This document shows, in pieces, positions 8,252 to 16,393 of a stretch of DNA of 64,000 nucleotides. The DNA comes from JAHECE01 sp963780675. Lineage in GTDB: Bacteria > Actinomycetota > Actinomycetes > Actinomycetales > JAHECE01. The position numbers and the translations under genes are program-made. The first letter of the stretch is position 1. Each line of letters starts with the position of its first letter. The notes beneath the pieces were generated by a model. It did no database searches. It saw nothing but the letters and a program-made list of their open reading frames with translations, and had not been told where the DNA came from. The stretch covers positions 241,037 through 305,036 of the forward strand of contig CAWACR010000008.1 in NCBI GenBank assembly GCA_963780675.1. Direction: 5' to 3'.

Positions 8252-9109
8252 GTGAGCACGTCACGCACCGCCCCAGCCGCGTGGACGCCGGCACTGACGC
8301 ACTGGCGCCGGCACCTCACCGCATCCGGAGCCCGACCGCTGACCGTGCGAGCCCGCCTCGAGCAGCTCGGGCGCCTCGCCGCCGACGTCGCACCAGCCGG
8401 CCCCTGGAGACCTGACCACGGGGGACCTGGCCGAGTGGCTGCAGTCCCACCGTTGGGCCGTCGAGCACCCGTCGCGGCCACCGGGCGGCCGTGCGCGGGT
8501 TCTACGCCTGGGCCGTCGAGACCGGGCGCACGAGCACCGACCCCGGCGCGATCCCTGGCCCGGATCGCGCCCCCGCCGGCTCGCCCACGGCCAGCCACGG
8601 ACCACACCTACCGCGTCGCGCTCGCCACCGCCGACCCGCGCGAACGGCTCATGCTGCGCCTGGCCGCCGAACTCGGCCTCCGCCGCGGGGAAGTCGCCCG
8701 GGTCCACTCCCGCGACGTCCTGGACGACGACGGCGGCTGGTCGCTACTCGTGCACGGCAAGGGCAACCGAGACCGCGTCGTGCCCATGCCCGACCCCCTG
8801 GCCGACGCCATCCGGTCCCGCCCCGCCGGCTACCTGTTCCCTGGCGATGACGACGGGCACCTGAGCCCGAAGCGGGTAGGGGCACTGGTCTCCGGCCTGC
8901 TCCCGCCCGGCGTGACGATGCACGCCCTACGGCACCGCTTCGCCACCCGCGCCTACACCGTCGGCCGTGACCTGTTCGCCGTGCAAGAGCTGCTCGGCCA
9001 CGCCAGCCCCGACGTCACCCGCCGGTACGTCCTGACCACCCAAGCCGAGATGCGCGCGACCGTCCGCGCCCTCGAACGGCGCCCCACCGAACGGAGCGAA
9101 GACCGATGA
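8252..9109 (+). pseudogene. XerC/D-like tyrosine recombinase 1 of the element (frameshifted in its core-binding domain)
   Basis: Open as 285 codons from a GTG with GGGAAGG upstream. N-terminal residues to about 52 and residues from about 118 on are recombinase, but the segment between (about 8405-8600) is out of frame: the expected core-binding sequence (DLTTGDLAEWLQSH, then RGFYAWAVETGRTSTDP) is present in other frames. The catalytic half is intact: LGLRRGEVARVHSRD (Arg I), GKGNRDRVVPMP (Lys), MHALRHRFAT (HxxR), LLGHASPD, RRYV (Tyr). Either the gene is decayed or the frame is broken by base-calling indels. The stop overlaps the next ATG. Confidence 0.65.
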
Positions 9110-9452
9110 ACCCTTCCCATCGCGCCCCCCTGGCGAGACGTGATCACCGCGTGGAAGACCGCGATGACCAACGACGGCGCCAGCGCGGCCGCCGCCAAGG
9201 CCCGCACCTACCACCTTCGCCGCCTCGCCGCCGACGTCGCCCCCGCCGGCCCCTGGGACCTGACCACCGGGCGACCTGGCCGAGTGGCCCTCGCGCGAGC
9301 TCGGCGCCGACGTCCGCCGCACCTACCGTTCGTCCGTCCGCGCGTTCTACGCCTGGGCCATCACGTGCGGACTGACGACCACGAACCCCGCCCCCGAGCG
9401 GCGCCGCTCAGGCGCGACGCCGGCACCGACGCCCAGAGCGTGGGCCGCCGCC
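9106..9452 (+). pseudogene. Tyrosine recombinase 2: core-binding domain only, running into recombinase 3
   Basis: Begins with an ATG overlapping the recombinase 1 stop. After a shift near a C-run at 9123-9128 it encodes a SAM-like core-binding domain parallel to its neighbour (AWKTAMTNDGASAAAAKARTY, RRLAADVAPAGPWDLTTG, then in a shifted frame RELGADVRRTYRSSVRAFYAWA). No catalytic domain follows; with frames corrected the sequence continues without a stop into the next recombinase. It looks like an internal deletion that removed the catalytic half of a middle copy. Confidence 0.5.
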
Positions 9453-10249
9453 GTGACCGCGTGGCGCACCCACATGCGGGCAGCCGGCTACCCCGAGACC
9501 ACCGTGACGACCCGCACCGGTCGACGTGCGCCAACTCGCCCGACAGATCACCGCTGCCGACCCGTGGTCCGTGACCCTGGACGACCTGCTCACGTGGTTC
9601 GTGCTCACGGCAGATGGAACCCGAGACCCGCCGCTCCTACCGGACCTCCGTCCGGCAGTTCTACGCCTGGGCCACCGACGCCGGACACGTCACCGCCAGC
9701 CCCGCCGAGAAGCTGCCCCGCGTCCGGCCGAGCACACCGAACCCGCACCCCGCCTCGGAACGCGCCTACACCGCAGCCCTGGCCACCGCCGACCCGCGCG
9801 AACGGCTCATGCTGCGCCTGGCGGCCGAGCTCGGCCTCCGCCGCGGGGAAGTCGCCCGGGTCCACTCCCGCGACGTCCTGGACGACGACGGCGGCTGGTC
9901 GCTACTCGTGCACGGCAAGGGCAACCGAGACCGCGTGCTCCCCTACCAGACGGGCTCGCAGCCGCCCTACGATCCCGCCCCGCCGGCTGGGCCTTCCCGG
10001 GCGACGACGGCGGGCACCTGTCCCCACAGTGGACCGGCAAACTCGTCGCGGCCCTGCTCCCGCCGGGCGTGACGATGCACGCCCTGACGGCACCGCTTCG
10101 CCACCACCGCCTACGACCTCGACCACGACGTCTTCACCGTCCAACAACTCCTAGGCCACGCCTCACCCTCGACCACACGCCGCTACGTCAAGGTCAACCG
10201 CGACACCATGCGCCGGACCGTCCTCGCGATTGCGCCCGAGGCCGAGCCG
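9453..10249 (+). pseudogene. XerC/D-like tyrosine recombinase 3 (frameshifted)
   Basis: Core-binding domain (TAWRTHMRAAGYPETTV; RSYRTSVRQFYAWATDAGHV) and catalytic domain (LGLRRGEVARVHSRD, GKGNRDRV, MHAL then RHRFAT-like, TVQQLLGHASPSTTRRYVKV) are all present but spread over three frames with shifts near 9522, 9615, 9945 and 10085. About 157 bp (9782-9937) is almost identical to 8624-8780 in recombinase 1, while the flanks have diverged. The trio order recalls tandem-recombinase systems such as RIT elements, but the middle copy is incomplete. Confidence 0.6.
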
Positions 10250-10432
10250 GTGACCGCGACACGACGGCGCCTCGCCGCGCTGACCATCGCCGCGATCGCG
10301 CTCGCCGGATGGGTAGCGATCGCGCCCAGCCCCGCACTCGACGGGCGCACCCTGTGCGCGCTCGCCATCGGCGCCGCCGCGATCCTCACCGCCGCCGCAG
10401 ACGGGGCCGCACCACGGGAGGTCGGCCCATGA
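10250..10432 (+). CDS. Small two-helix membrane protein
   Basis: 60 residues from a GTG at 10250 (MTATRRRLAALTIAAIALAG and on). Two hydrophobic stretches (LTIAAIALAGWVAI; LCALAIGAAAILTAA) separated by a polar turn predict a hairpin membrane protein. It is in frame with the end of recombinase 3, so a fusion is possible. A GTGA at the junction, the pattern used by the other genes here, argues for a separate start. The stop overlaps the whiB ATG. Confidence 0.5.
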   Translation: MTATRRRLAALTIAAIALAGWVAIAPSPALDGRTLCALAIGAAAILTAAADGAAPREVGP

Positions 10433-10773
10433 CCCCGCGCCCGATCCAAGGCGTCCTGCCGCTGCTCGATGACCACACGCCGGCCGACCTGCTCGACCTC
10501 CGAGGGATGACGCCCGATCCACACGAGCACCTGCTGTACGCACTCGCACGCGAGGACTTCAACGTTCCATGCACGAACGACCCCGAGTCCTGGTACCCGA
10601 ACAAGGGCGAGAGCGACACCGTTCGCCTGGCACTCGCGCTGTGCCGGACGTGCCCCGTCGAGCCCGAGTGCCTGGCCTCCGCACTCGCCAACGATGAGCG
10701 GTACGGCGTCTGGGGCGGGAAGACAGCCCGCCAACGGCGCCGCCTACGTACACGACAGACCCGCGCCAGTTAG
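10429..10773 (+). CDS. WhiB-family iron-sulfur transcription factor of the element
   Basis: 114 residues. The four cluster ligands are C48, C72, C75 and C81 with the diagnostic CxxC and Cx5C spacing (CRTCPVEPEC), then the GVWGG turn (93-97) and a basic tail (KTARQRRRLRTRQTR) that contacts DNA. WhiB-like proteins hold a redox-sensitive 4Fe-4S cluster and usually act with the sigma-A C-terminal region; many actinophages and elements carry their own copy. ATG overlaps the previous stop, making it the last gene of the operon that starts at 3509, directly before the repeat array. Confidence 0.9.
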   Translation: MTPRPIQGVLPLLDDHTPADLLDLRGMTPDPHEHLLYALAREDFNVPCTNDPESWYPNKGESDTVRLALALCRTCPVEPECLASALANDERYGVWGGKTARQRRRLRTRQTRAS

Positions 10774-11201
10774 CCGCCGTCGAGCCCGAGCACCCGGCCG
10801 CCGTCGAGCCCGAGCACCGATTCAAACCGATTCATTCACTTGAGCGGCCCCTTTTTTGAGAATGTCGGGGCAGCCCGCGCTAGACGTCCTCTCCCCTTCT
10901 CTCCCCACGGGTGAGCGGGCAGAAAAGCGGCGCGATTGTGGGCTGAAAATCCCTCCGGGTTGCCCTGGCGGCCCGTCATCAATGACTGGCCACGCTTTGT
11001 TTTGCGCGATTCATTGCCTTTCTAGCCTGCCCTCCTACGAGGGCAGGCCAAGGCACACGCTCCGAGCGGCGCGCGTGGCCGCACGCTACACCCGGGCCAC
11101 CGCTCATCGCCGCTGCGCTGTTCCCTCCGGCGCGTCGGCCTGGCGCCGCGCCGGCTCACAGCCACCGGGCCGAGCACCCGGGCCGACGTCGAGCCCGAGC
11201 C
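10774..11201. other. Non-coding leader of the repeat array
   Basis: No gene seen. It begins with two tandem copies of a 21-bp unit (GCCGCCGTCGAGCCCGAGCAC, at 10773 and 10798) and a T-run (CCCCTTTTTTG, about 10848-10857). It contains a perfect hairpin at 11025-11048 (GCCTGCCCT, loop, AGGGCAGGC). Base composition is lower in GC than the neighbouring array. Long open frames here exist on both strands and look like GC-bias artefacts. Confidence 0.5.
11025..11048. terminator. Short perfect hairpin after the whiB operon
   Basis: A 9-bp stem GCCTGCCCT / AGGGCAGGC around a 6-base loop. No T-tract follows, so termination is only one possibility; it may instead be part of the structured region that leads into the repeat array. 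Confidence 0.4.
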
Positions 11202-14200
11202 CCGTAGGTGCGCACCTGAGTTTGCCCGTATTCCTTCCTCGCCTTGCTCGCCTGCTCGTCTTCGCAGGTCACAGCCTCGCGCGTGGCGAGGAAGGCGAGA
11301 TCTCGGCGAGCAACCGCCCCGCCCCCGGCCGGGCACTCGACGTCAGGCAGCAGCTCGGCCGCCGCGGGCGTCAGCTCTTCCGTCCGAGGTCGGCGGGGTG
11401 CTCGACGTCGGCCGGGTGCTCGGCGGGGGTTGGCGATCGCGGGGACGGTCATGGGACGCGCCGAGCAACGACGGCGGGAGGTGCGTCGGCCCTCGCTCGA
11501 CGTCGGCGGGGCGGGGTGCTCGGCGGCCGCGGGCGGCGGCTCTTCCCTCCGAGGTCGGCGGGGTGCTCGACGTCGGTGCGGTCCTCGACGTCGGTGCGGC
11601 GGGCGCCGGCTCTTCCGTCCGAGGCCTGGCGCGGTCCTCGACGTCGGTGCGGTCCTCGACGTCGGTGCGGCGGGCGCCGGCTCTTGCCTCCGAGGTCGCC
11701 GTGCGGTCCTCGACGTCAGGCAGCAGCTCGGCCGCCGCGGGCGTCGGCTCTTCCGTCCGAGGTCGGCGGGGTGCTCGACGTCGACCGGGTGCTCGGCGGG
11801 GGTTGGCGATCGCGGGGACGGTCATGGGACGCGCCGAGCAACGACGGCGGGAGGTGCGTCGGCCCTCGCTCGACGTCGGCGGGGCGGGATGAATCCTTCC
11901 TCGCCGTTGCTCGCCTTCCTCGCCACGCGCGAGGCTGTGACCTGCGAAGACGAGCAAGCGAGCAAGGCGAGGAAGGAATACGGGCAAACTCCAGGTGCGC
12001 ACCTACGGGGCTCTCTGCCGCGGGCTGGTGCTCGGCGGCCGCGGGCGGCGGCTTCTTCCCTCCGAGGTCGGCGGGGTGCTCGACGTCGGTGCGGTCCTCG
12101 ACGTCGGTGCGGCGGGCGCCGGCTCTTCCGTCCGAGGTCGGCGGGGTGCTCGACGTCGGCCGGGTGCTCGGCGGGGGTTGGCGATCGCGGGGACGGTCAT
12201 GGGACGCGCCGAGCAACGACGGCGGGAGGTGCGTCGGCCCTCGCTCGACGTCGGCGGGGCGGGGTGCTCGGCGGCCGCGGGCGGCGGCTCTTCCCTCCGA
12301 AGGTCGGCGGGGTGCTCGACGTCGGTGCGGTCCTCGACGTCGGTGCGGCGGGCGCCGGCTCTTCCGTCCGAGGCCTGGCGCGGTCCTCGACGTCGGTGCG
12401 GTCCTCGACGTCGGTGCGGCGGGCGCCGGCTCTTGCCTCCGAGGTCGCCGTGCGGTCCTCGACGTCAGGCAGCAGCTCGGCCGCCGCGGGCGTCGGCTCT
12501 TCCGTCCGAGGTCGGCGGGGTGCTCGACGTCGGCCGGGTGCTCGGCGGGGGTTGGCGATCGCGGGGACGGTCATGGGACGCGCCGAGCAACGACGGCGGG
12601 AGGTGCGTCGGCCCTCGCTCGACGTCGGCGGGGCGGGGTGCTCGGCGGCCGCGGGCGGCGGCTCTTCCCTCCGAAGGTCGGCGGGGTGCTCGACGTCGGT
12701 GCGGTCCTCGACGTCGGTGCGGCGGGCGCGGCTCTTCCGTCCGAGGCCTGGCGCGGTCCTCGACGTCGGTGCGGTCCTCGACGTCGGTGCGGCGGGCGCC
12801 GGCTCTTGCCTCCGAGGTCGCCGTGCGGTCCTCGACGTCAGGCAGCAGCTCGGCCGCCGCGGGCGTCGGCTCTTCCGTCCGAGGTCGGCGGGGTGCTCGA
12901 CGTCGGCCGGGTGCTCGGCGGGGGTTGGCGATCGCGGGGACGGTCATCGGGACGCGCCGAGCAACGACGGCGGGAGGTGCGTCGGCCCTCGCTCGACGTC
13001 GGCGGGGCGGGATGAATCCTTCCTCGCCGTTGCTCGCCTTCCTCGCCACGCGCGAGGCTGTGACCTGCGAAGACGAGCAAGCGAGCAAGGCGAGGAAGGA
13101 ATACGGGCAAACTCAGGTGCGCACCTACGGGGCTCTCTGCCGCGGGCTGGTGCTCGGCGGCCGCGGGCGGCGGCTCTTCCCTCCGAGGTCGGCGGGGTGC
13201 TCGACGTCGGTGCGGTCCTCGACGTCGGTGCGGCGGGCGCCGGCTCTTCCGTCCGAGGCCTGGCGCGGTCCTCGACGTCGGTGCGGTCCTCGACGTCGGT
13301 GCGGCGGGCGCCGGCTCTTGCCTCCGAGGTCGCCGTGCGGTCCTCGACGTCAGGCAGCAGCTCGGCCGCCGCGGGCGTCGGCTCTTCCGTCCGAGGTCGG
13401 CGGGGTGCTCGACGTCGGCCGGGTGCTCGGCGGGGGTTGGCGATCGCGGGGACGGTCATGGGACGCGCCGAGCAACGACGGCGGGAGGTGCGTCGGCCCT
13501 CGCTCGACGTCGGCGGGGCGGGATGAATCCTTCCTCGCCGTTGCTCGCCTTCCTCGCCACGCGCGAGGCTGTGACCTGCGAAGACGAGCAAGCGAGCAAG
13601 GCGAGGAAGGAATACGGGCAAACTCAGGTGCGCACCTACGGGGCTCTCTGCCGCGGGCTGGTGCTCGGCGGCCGCGGGCGGCGGCTCTTCCCTCCGAGGT
13701 CGGCGGGGTGCTCGACGTCGGTGCGGTCCTCGACGTCGGTGCGGCGGGCGCCGGCTCTTCCGTCCGAGGTCGGCGGGGTGCTCGACGTCGGTGCGGTCCT
13801 CGACGTCGGTGCGGTCCTCGACGTCGGTGCGGTCCTCGACGTCGGTGCGGCGGGCGCCGGCTCTTGCCTCCGAGGTCGCCGTGCGGTCCTCGACGTCAGG
13901 CAGCAGCTCGGCCGCCGCGGGCGTCGGCTCTTCCGTCCGAGGTCGGCGGGGTGCTCGACGTCGGCCGGGTGCTCGGCGGGGGTTGGCGATCGCGGGGACG
14001 GTCATGGGACGCGCCGAGCAACGACGGCGGGAGGTGCGTCGGCCCTCGCTCGACGTCGGCGGGGCGGGATGAATCCTTCCTCGCCGTTGCTCGCCTTCCT
14101 CGCCACGCGCGAGGCTGTGACCTGCGAAGACGAGCAAGCGAGCAAGGCGAGGAAGGAATACGGGCAAACTCAGGTGCGCACCTACGGGGCTCTCTGCCGC

Positions 14201-14430
14201 GGGCTGGTGCTCGGCGGCCGCGGGCGGCGGCTCTTCCCTCCGAGGTCGGCGGGGTGCTCGACGTCGGTGCGGTCCTCGACGTCAGGCCGAGGTCGGCGGG
14301 GTGCTCGACGGCGGCCGGCTGCTCGACGGCGGCCGGGTGCTCGGCGGCCGCCGGGCGGCGGCTCTTCCCTCCGACGTCGGCGGGGTCCTTGACGTCAGGG
14401 CGTCGGCTCTCGCTCGACGTCGGCCCGTCT
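11202..14430. repeat. Large GACGTC-palindrome repeat array at the right end of the element
   Basis: About 3.2 kb made of imperfect units of roughly 370-550 bp. Each unit mixes a short motif (CCTCGACGTCGGTGCGG and variants, centred on the palindrome CGACGTCG) with spacers such as GGCGATCGCGGGGACGGTCA. By eye I count about 50 GACGTC hexamers. A 120-bp inverted-repeat module recurs in direct orientation at 11887, 13010, 13521 and 14067 and once inverted at 11202-11299. Long frames are open on both strands but translate to Arg/Gly-rich repeats with no protein character. Copy number may be wrong if the assembly collapsed it. Possible roles: origin, partition or transfer locus. Confidence 0.8.
13010..13130. 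repeat. Representative 120-bp inverted-repeat module of the array
   Basis: One arm reads ATCCTTCCTCGCC...TTGCTCGCC and the other GCGAGCAAGGCGAGGAAGGAAT, giving a long near-perfect stem with a loop of about 45 bases containing GAGGCTGTGACCTGCGAAGAC. It is followed by CGGGCAAACTCAGGTGCGCACC. Other direct copies start at 11887, 13521 and 14067; an inverted copy occupies 11202-11299. The conserved hairpin stands out from the surrounding GACGTC units. Confidence 0.7.
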
Positions 14431-14587
14431 GCCGTGACCGCGCTCTGTCGCCGTAGAGCCAGAAGAGTCCGGGGTTCGGGTGGGGACTTGAGAGTGAGGT
14501 CGCTCCGCAGTCCGCAAGCGCTGTCCGAGAGTGACGGTCCCGGCTCACGATCCGCGCTTCCACAGCCCTGGGCCCCACCCTGGCGGC

Positions 14588-14617
14588 TGCCCACCCCGTG
14601 CCCACAATCTGCCCACA
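14588..14617. promoter_or_regulatory. Putative integrase arm-type sites, right end
   Basis: TGCCCACC at 14588, TGCCCACA at 14599 and TGCCCACA at 14610 are direct repeats exactly 11 bp apart, about 90 bp inside attR. They match the pair at 1372-1390 near attL in sequence and spacing, as expected for arm sites bound by the integrase N-terminal domain. No experiment supports this here. Confidence 0.55.
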
Positions 14618-14702
14618 CTGTCGGCTATCCTGTGTGACCGGAGCGGGGGTCAGAACGGCGCCGTTCCGGGGTTCGATGCGGTGACGTCGTACCCTGCGAT
14701 CT

Positions 14703-14747
14703 CTGATAAGGAAGAGGTCACAGGTTCGAGTCCTGTTAGGCCCACCC
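14703..14747 (+). repeat. attR: second copy of the 45-bp tRNA-Ile attachment core
   Basis: Identical to 1255-1299. Upstream of it no tRNA 5' half is present, so this is only the duplicated 3' end and not a functional tRNA gene. It marks the right boundary of the element; conserved actinobacterial genes resume immediately (DLW-39, tRNA-Ala). Confidence 0.93.
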
Positions 14748-14778
14748 CGCCCGGCAACGCACCGATCCGGAGGTCAGC

Positions 14779-14898
14779 ATGAAGAAGGTCCTCCTGCTCG
14801 CAGCGGTGGCTGCGGTGGCCGTCCTGGTCTGGAAGAAGATCGAGATGGACCGCGAGGAGCGCGACCTCTGGGCCGAGGTCACCGACCCGGTCTCCTGA
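14779..14898 (+). CDS. DLW-39 family small membrane-anchored protein
   Basis: Exactly 39 residues with the family's DLW near the end (MKKVLLLAAVAAVAVLVWKK, then IEMDREERDLWAEVTDPVS). One N-terminal transmembrane helix and an acidic, probably cytoplasmic tail. A GGAGG lies 6 bases before the ATG. The same tiny gene sits between gyrA and tRNA-Ala in many actinobacteria, which shows that the flanking chromosome continues after the element. Role unknown. Confidence 0.85.
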   Translation: MKKVLLLAAVAAVAVLVWKKIEMDREERDLWAEVTDPVS

Positions 14899-14980
14899 GG
14901 CTCCCCGAGTCTCACCGGAGCCGGTCCGGCGGCCGGAGTTCTCGGGTCACGCCGATCCGCGACACCACCCGGGCACTCCC

Positions 14981-15053
14981 GGGGCCATGGCGCAATTGGT
15001 AGCGCACCTGCTTTGCAAGCAGGGGGTTAGGGGTTCGAGTCCCCTTGGCTCCA
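14981..15053 (+). tRNA. tRNA-Ala (anticodon TGC)
   Basis: 73-base cloverleaf with acceptor GGGGCCA / TGGCTCC, anticodon stem CCTGC/GCAGG enclosing TTTGCAA (anticodon TGC), and T-loop GGTTCGAGTCC. CCA is encoded at 15054-15056. Accessory DNA starts directly downstream. Confidence 0.97.
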
Positions 15054-15117
15054 CCACGAAGGGCCATGTGACCTGCGGCGATATCTCGACCTTGGCCCGT
15101 AGGGGGTGGGGCCGGGG

Positions 15118-15215
15118 GTTCGAACCCGCCGCCTCCACGGGCTCCTGCCGGCGCGCGTCCTCGTGCGGAGACTTTCGTGCACCAGGTGCACGGTTCTTTC
15201 GCACGAGGGTGCGGT
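15118..15215. repeat. 98-bp direct repeat, copy A (left of the fluoride cassette)
   Basis: Nearly identical to 19099-19197. The first 40 bases resemble a tRNA/tmRNA 3' end (GTTCGAACCCGCCGCCTCCAC); the second half contains one of the 41-bp palindromes (15164-15203, one base short). The two copies lie about 4 kb apart and enclose the relBE remnant, the crcB operon and eno. Confidence 0.8.
15164..15203. repeat. 41-bp palindrome family, copy 1 (40 bp here)
   Basis: Outer arms TGCGGA and TCGCA (one C missing), inner arms GTGCA and TGCAC around CCAGG. One of six related copies listed in this annotation. Confidence 0.7.
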
Positions 15216-15334
15216 TCGCCCTGCGCCCTGCGCTGCTCGGTGACCGCAATCCCTGAGTGGCCGAGCTGCGCCGCCGTCGACCGGGCACCGGACCTGTGGT
15301 CGCGGAGCGCCTTGTTGGATCAACCTCTGGCCCG

Positions 15335-15610
15335 ACAGCAGGACGAAGATGTCCTGCCCCCGGTGGAGGCCCCGGACCACCTCAAGGCCTCCACCCGACG
15401 CCGCCTACGCCCGAGGCGACGTCATCCGGGGCGCCGACGCCGTACGCCGCCTGCGGCCGTGACCACGCCGGCCCCTACGAACTGGTCCTGACGCCCCCGG
15501 CGCACCGAGCCATCGCCCAGAAGCTGCCCGAGCCGGTCGCGACCGCGACACCTACCGCCCCTTCTGATCGGAACACCCCGCCACGGCGCGTCGGGCGACG
15601 GCGCCAACAG
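15335..15610 (+). pseudogene. Remnant of a YefM/RelB-RelE-type toxin-antitoxin pair
   Basis: Fragments in order but not one open frame. An antitoxin-like start DEDVLPPVEAPDHLKAS is followed in another frame by its C-terminus (AYARGDVIRGADAVRRLRP, then a stop). After a few bases comes a RelE-like toxin start, YELVLTPPAHRAIAQKLPEPVA, and then a scrambled end (PPRRVGRR). This is the normal antitoxin-toxin order of relBE/yefM modules. The middle of the toxin is missing and frames shift, so it is inactive as read. No start or ribosome site is preserved. Confidence 0.6.
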
Positions 15611-15683
15611 GTGGGTGAGATGACCTCACCTCTCGAGCAGGTGCGCCCGATCCGTCGCGTTCATCACCGATCCGGGTGCAGCC

Positions 15684-16052
15684 TCAACCGATCCCGGCAA
15701 CGACTGCGCCGGCCCACGCTGCCGTGAGTCCGATGGCGAGGCTGCCGAGGGCGTTGAGCGCTGCGAAGCGGGTGGAGCCGTCTTCTACGAGGCGGACGGT
15801 TTCGTAGCTGAAGGTGCTGTAGGTGGTGAGGGCGCCGCAGAAGCCGGTGCCGACGGCGGTGACTACCGCGGCGGGCAGGCGGCCCGCGGCGCCCGCTCCG
15901 ATCACGGCGCCGAGGATGAAGGACCCGACGGCGTTGACGGTGAGGGTGCCCCAGGGGAAGACGGTATCGTGTCGGCCTTGGACCCAGCGGTCGGTGAGGA
16001 ACCGTGCGGGGGCGCCGAGGGCGGCGCCGAGCACCACGAGTAGCAGTGTCAC
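15684..16052 (-). CDS. crcB: Fluoride exporter CrcB (Fluc), small subunit type
   Basis: 122 residues with four predicted transmembrane helices. Starts at a GTG overlapping the DUF190 stop by 4 bp. Fluc hallmarks are visible: GALGAPARF near the start (G-x-x-R), FPWGTLTVNAVGSF (conserved Asn), and GTGFCGALTTYSTFSYE (TTYSTF Phe-box region). Fluc channels are antiparallel dimers passing fluoride out of the cell. Together with the second CrcB at 16390-16881 it probably forms a heterodimeric channel, as is usual when two crcB genes are adjacent. Last gene of the minus-strand operon. Confidence 0.93.
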   Translation of the reverse strand: MTLLLVVLGAALGAPARFLTDRWVQGRHDTVFPWGTLTVNAVGSFILGAVIGAGAAGRLPAAVVTAVGTGFCGALTTYSTFSYETVRLVEDGSTRFAALNALGSLAIGLTAAWAGAVVAGIG

Positions 16053-16393
16053 GCTCGCCCGCCGGTGCGGCCGACGTAGCGGACGACGACCTCGTCGAGG
16101 ATCACCAGGCCTTCTCGGACGAGTTCGTCCAGCTGGGGCAGGAAGGCCCTGATCCGGTCGTCGGCGTCGACGATGACGATGGCGATGGGGAGGTCTTCGC
16201 TGAGGCTGAGGATCCGGCTGGTGTGGATGTGGCTGGAGGCGCCGTAGCCCTCGAGGCCGCGGAAGACGGATGCGCCGGCCAGTCCGGCGGCGTGGGCGCG
16301 ATGCACGATCTCGGCGTACAGGGGCCGGTGGTGGGCCTGGTCGTTCTCGCCGACGTAGATGGTGAGTCGGAGGGCGCGTCCTTCGAGCTTCAT
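16049..16393 (-). CDS. DUF190 protein between two crcB genes
   Basis: 114 residues beginning MKLEGRALRLTIYVGENDQA. DUF190 proteins resemble PII-like signalling folds and are commonly encoded next to crcB. The conserved block HRPLYAEIVHRAHAAGLAGA, then RGLEGYGASSHIHTSRILSLSEDLPI, is complete. Overlaps both neighbours by 4 bp, so the three genes are translationally coupled. A regulatory role for the exporter is only an inference from constant gene neighbourhood. Confidence 0.9.
   Translation of the reverse strand: MKLEGRALRLTIYVGENDQAHHRPLYAEIVHRAHAAGLAGASVFRGLEGYGASSHIHTSRILSLSEDLPIAIVIVDADDRIRAFLPQLDELVREGLVILDEVVVRYVGRTGGRA

Larger units (their letters stand above)
1255..14747. mobile_element. 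tRNA-Ile integrated element (about 13.5 kb)
   Basis: Bounded by the 45-bp direct repeats. Content from left: integrase and a putative regulator on the minus strand; then a divergent plus-strand operon (excisionase, coiled-coil/tape-measure-like protein, DUF6907-like protein, small protein, P-loop ATPase, two small proteins, tandem tyrosine recombinases, small membrane protein, WhiB); then a repeat array filling the right end. The plus-strand genes overlap by ATGA or GTGA at nearly every junction. I see no capsid, portal or terminase gene, and no recognisable FtsK/SpoIIIE-type transfer protein (as in AICEs) or relaxase. It could be a satellite, a relic prophage or an undescribed integrative element. 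Confidence 0.88.

Noticed and set aside
11202..14430. CRISPR array
   Set aside because: Units are of variable length with no constant repeat and unique spacers, and there are no cas genes.
10856..14637. Very long open reading frames (700-880 codons) through the repeat array on both strands
   Set aside because: They are open in several frames on both strands at once, translate to Arg/Gly/Ser repeats and follow the DNA repeat period. GC-rich repeats without stop codons explain them.
14703..14747. A second tRNA-Ile gene
   Set aside because: Only the 3' half is present; there is no acceptor 5' strand or D-arm, so it is the attR copy.
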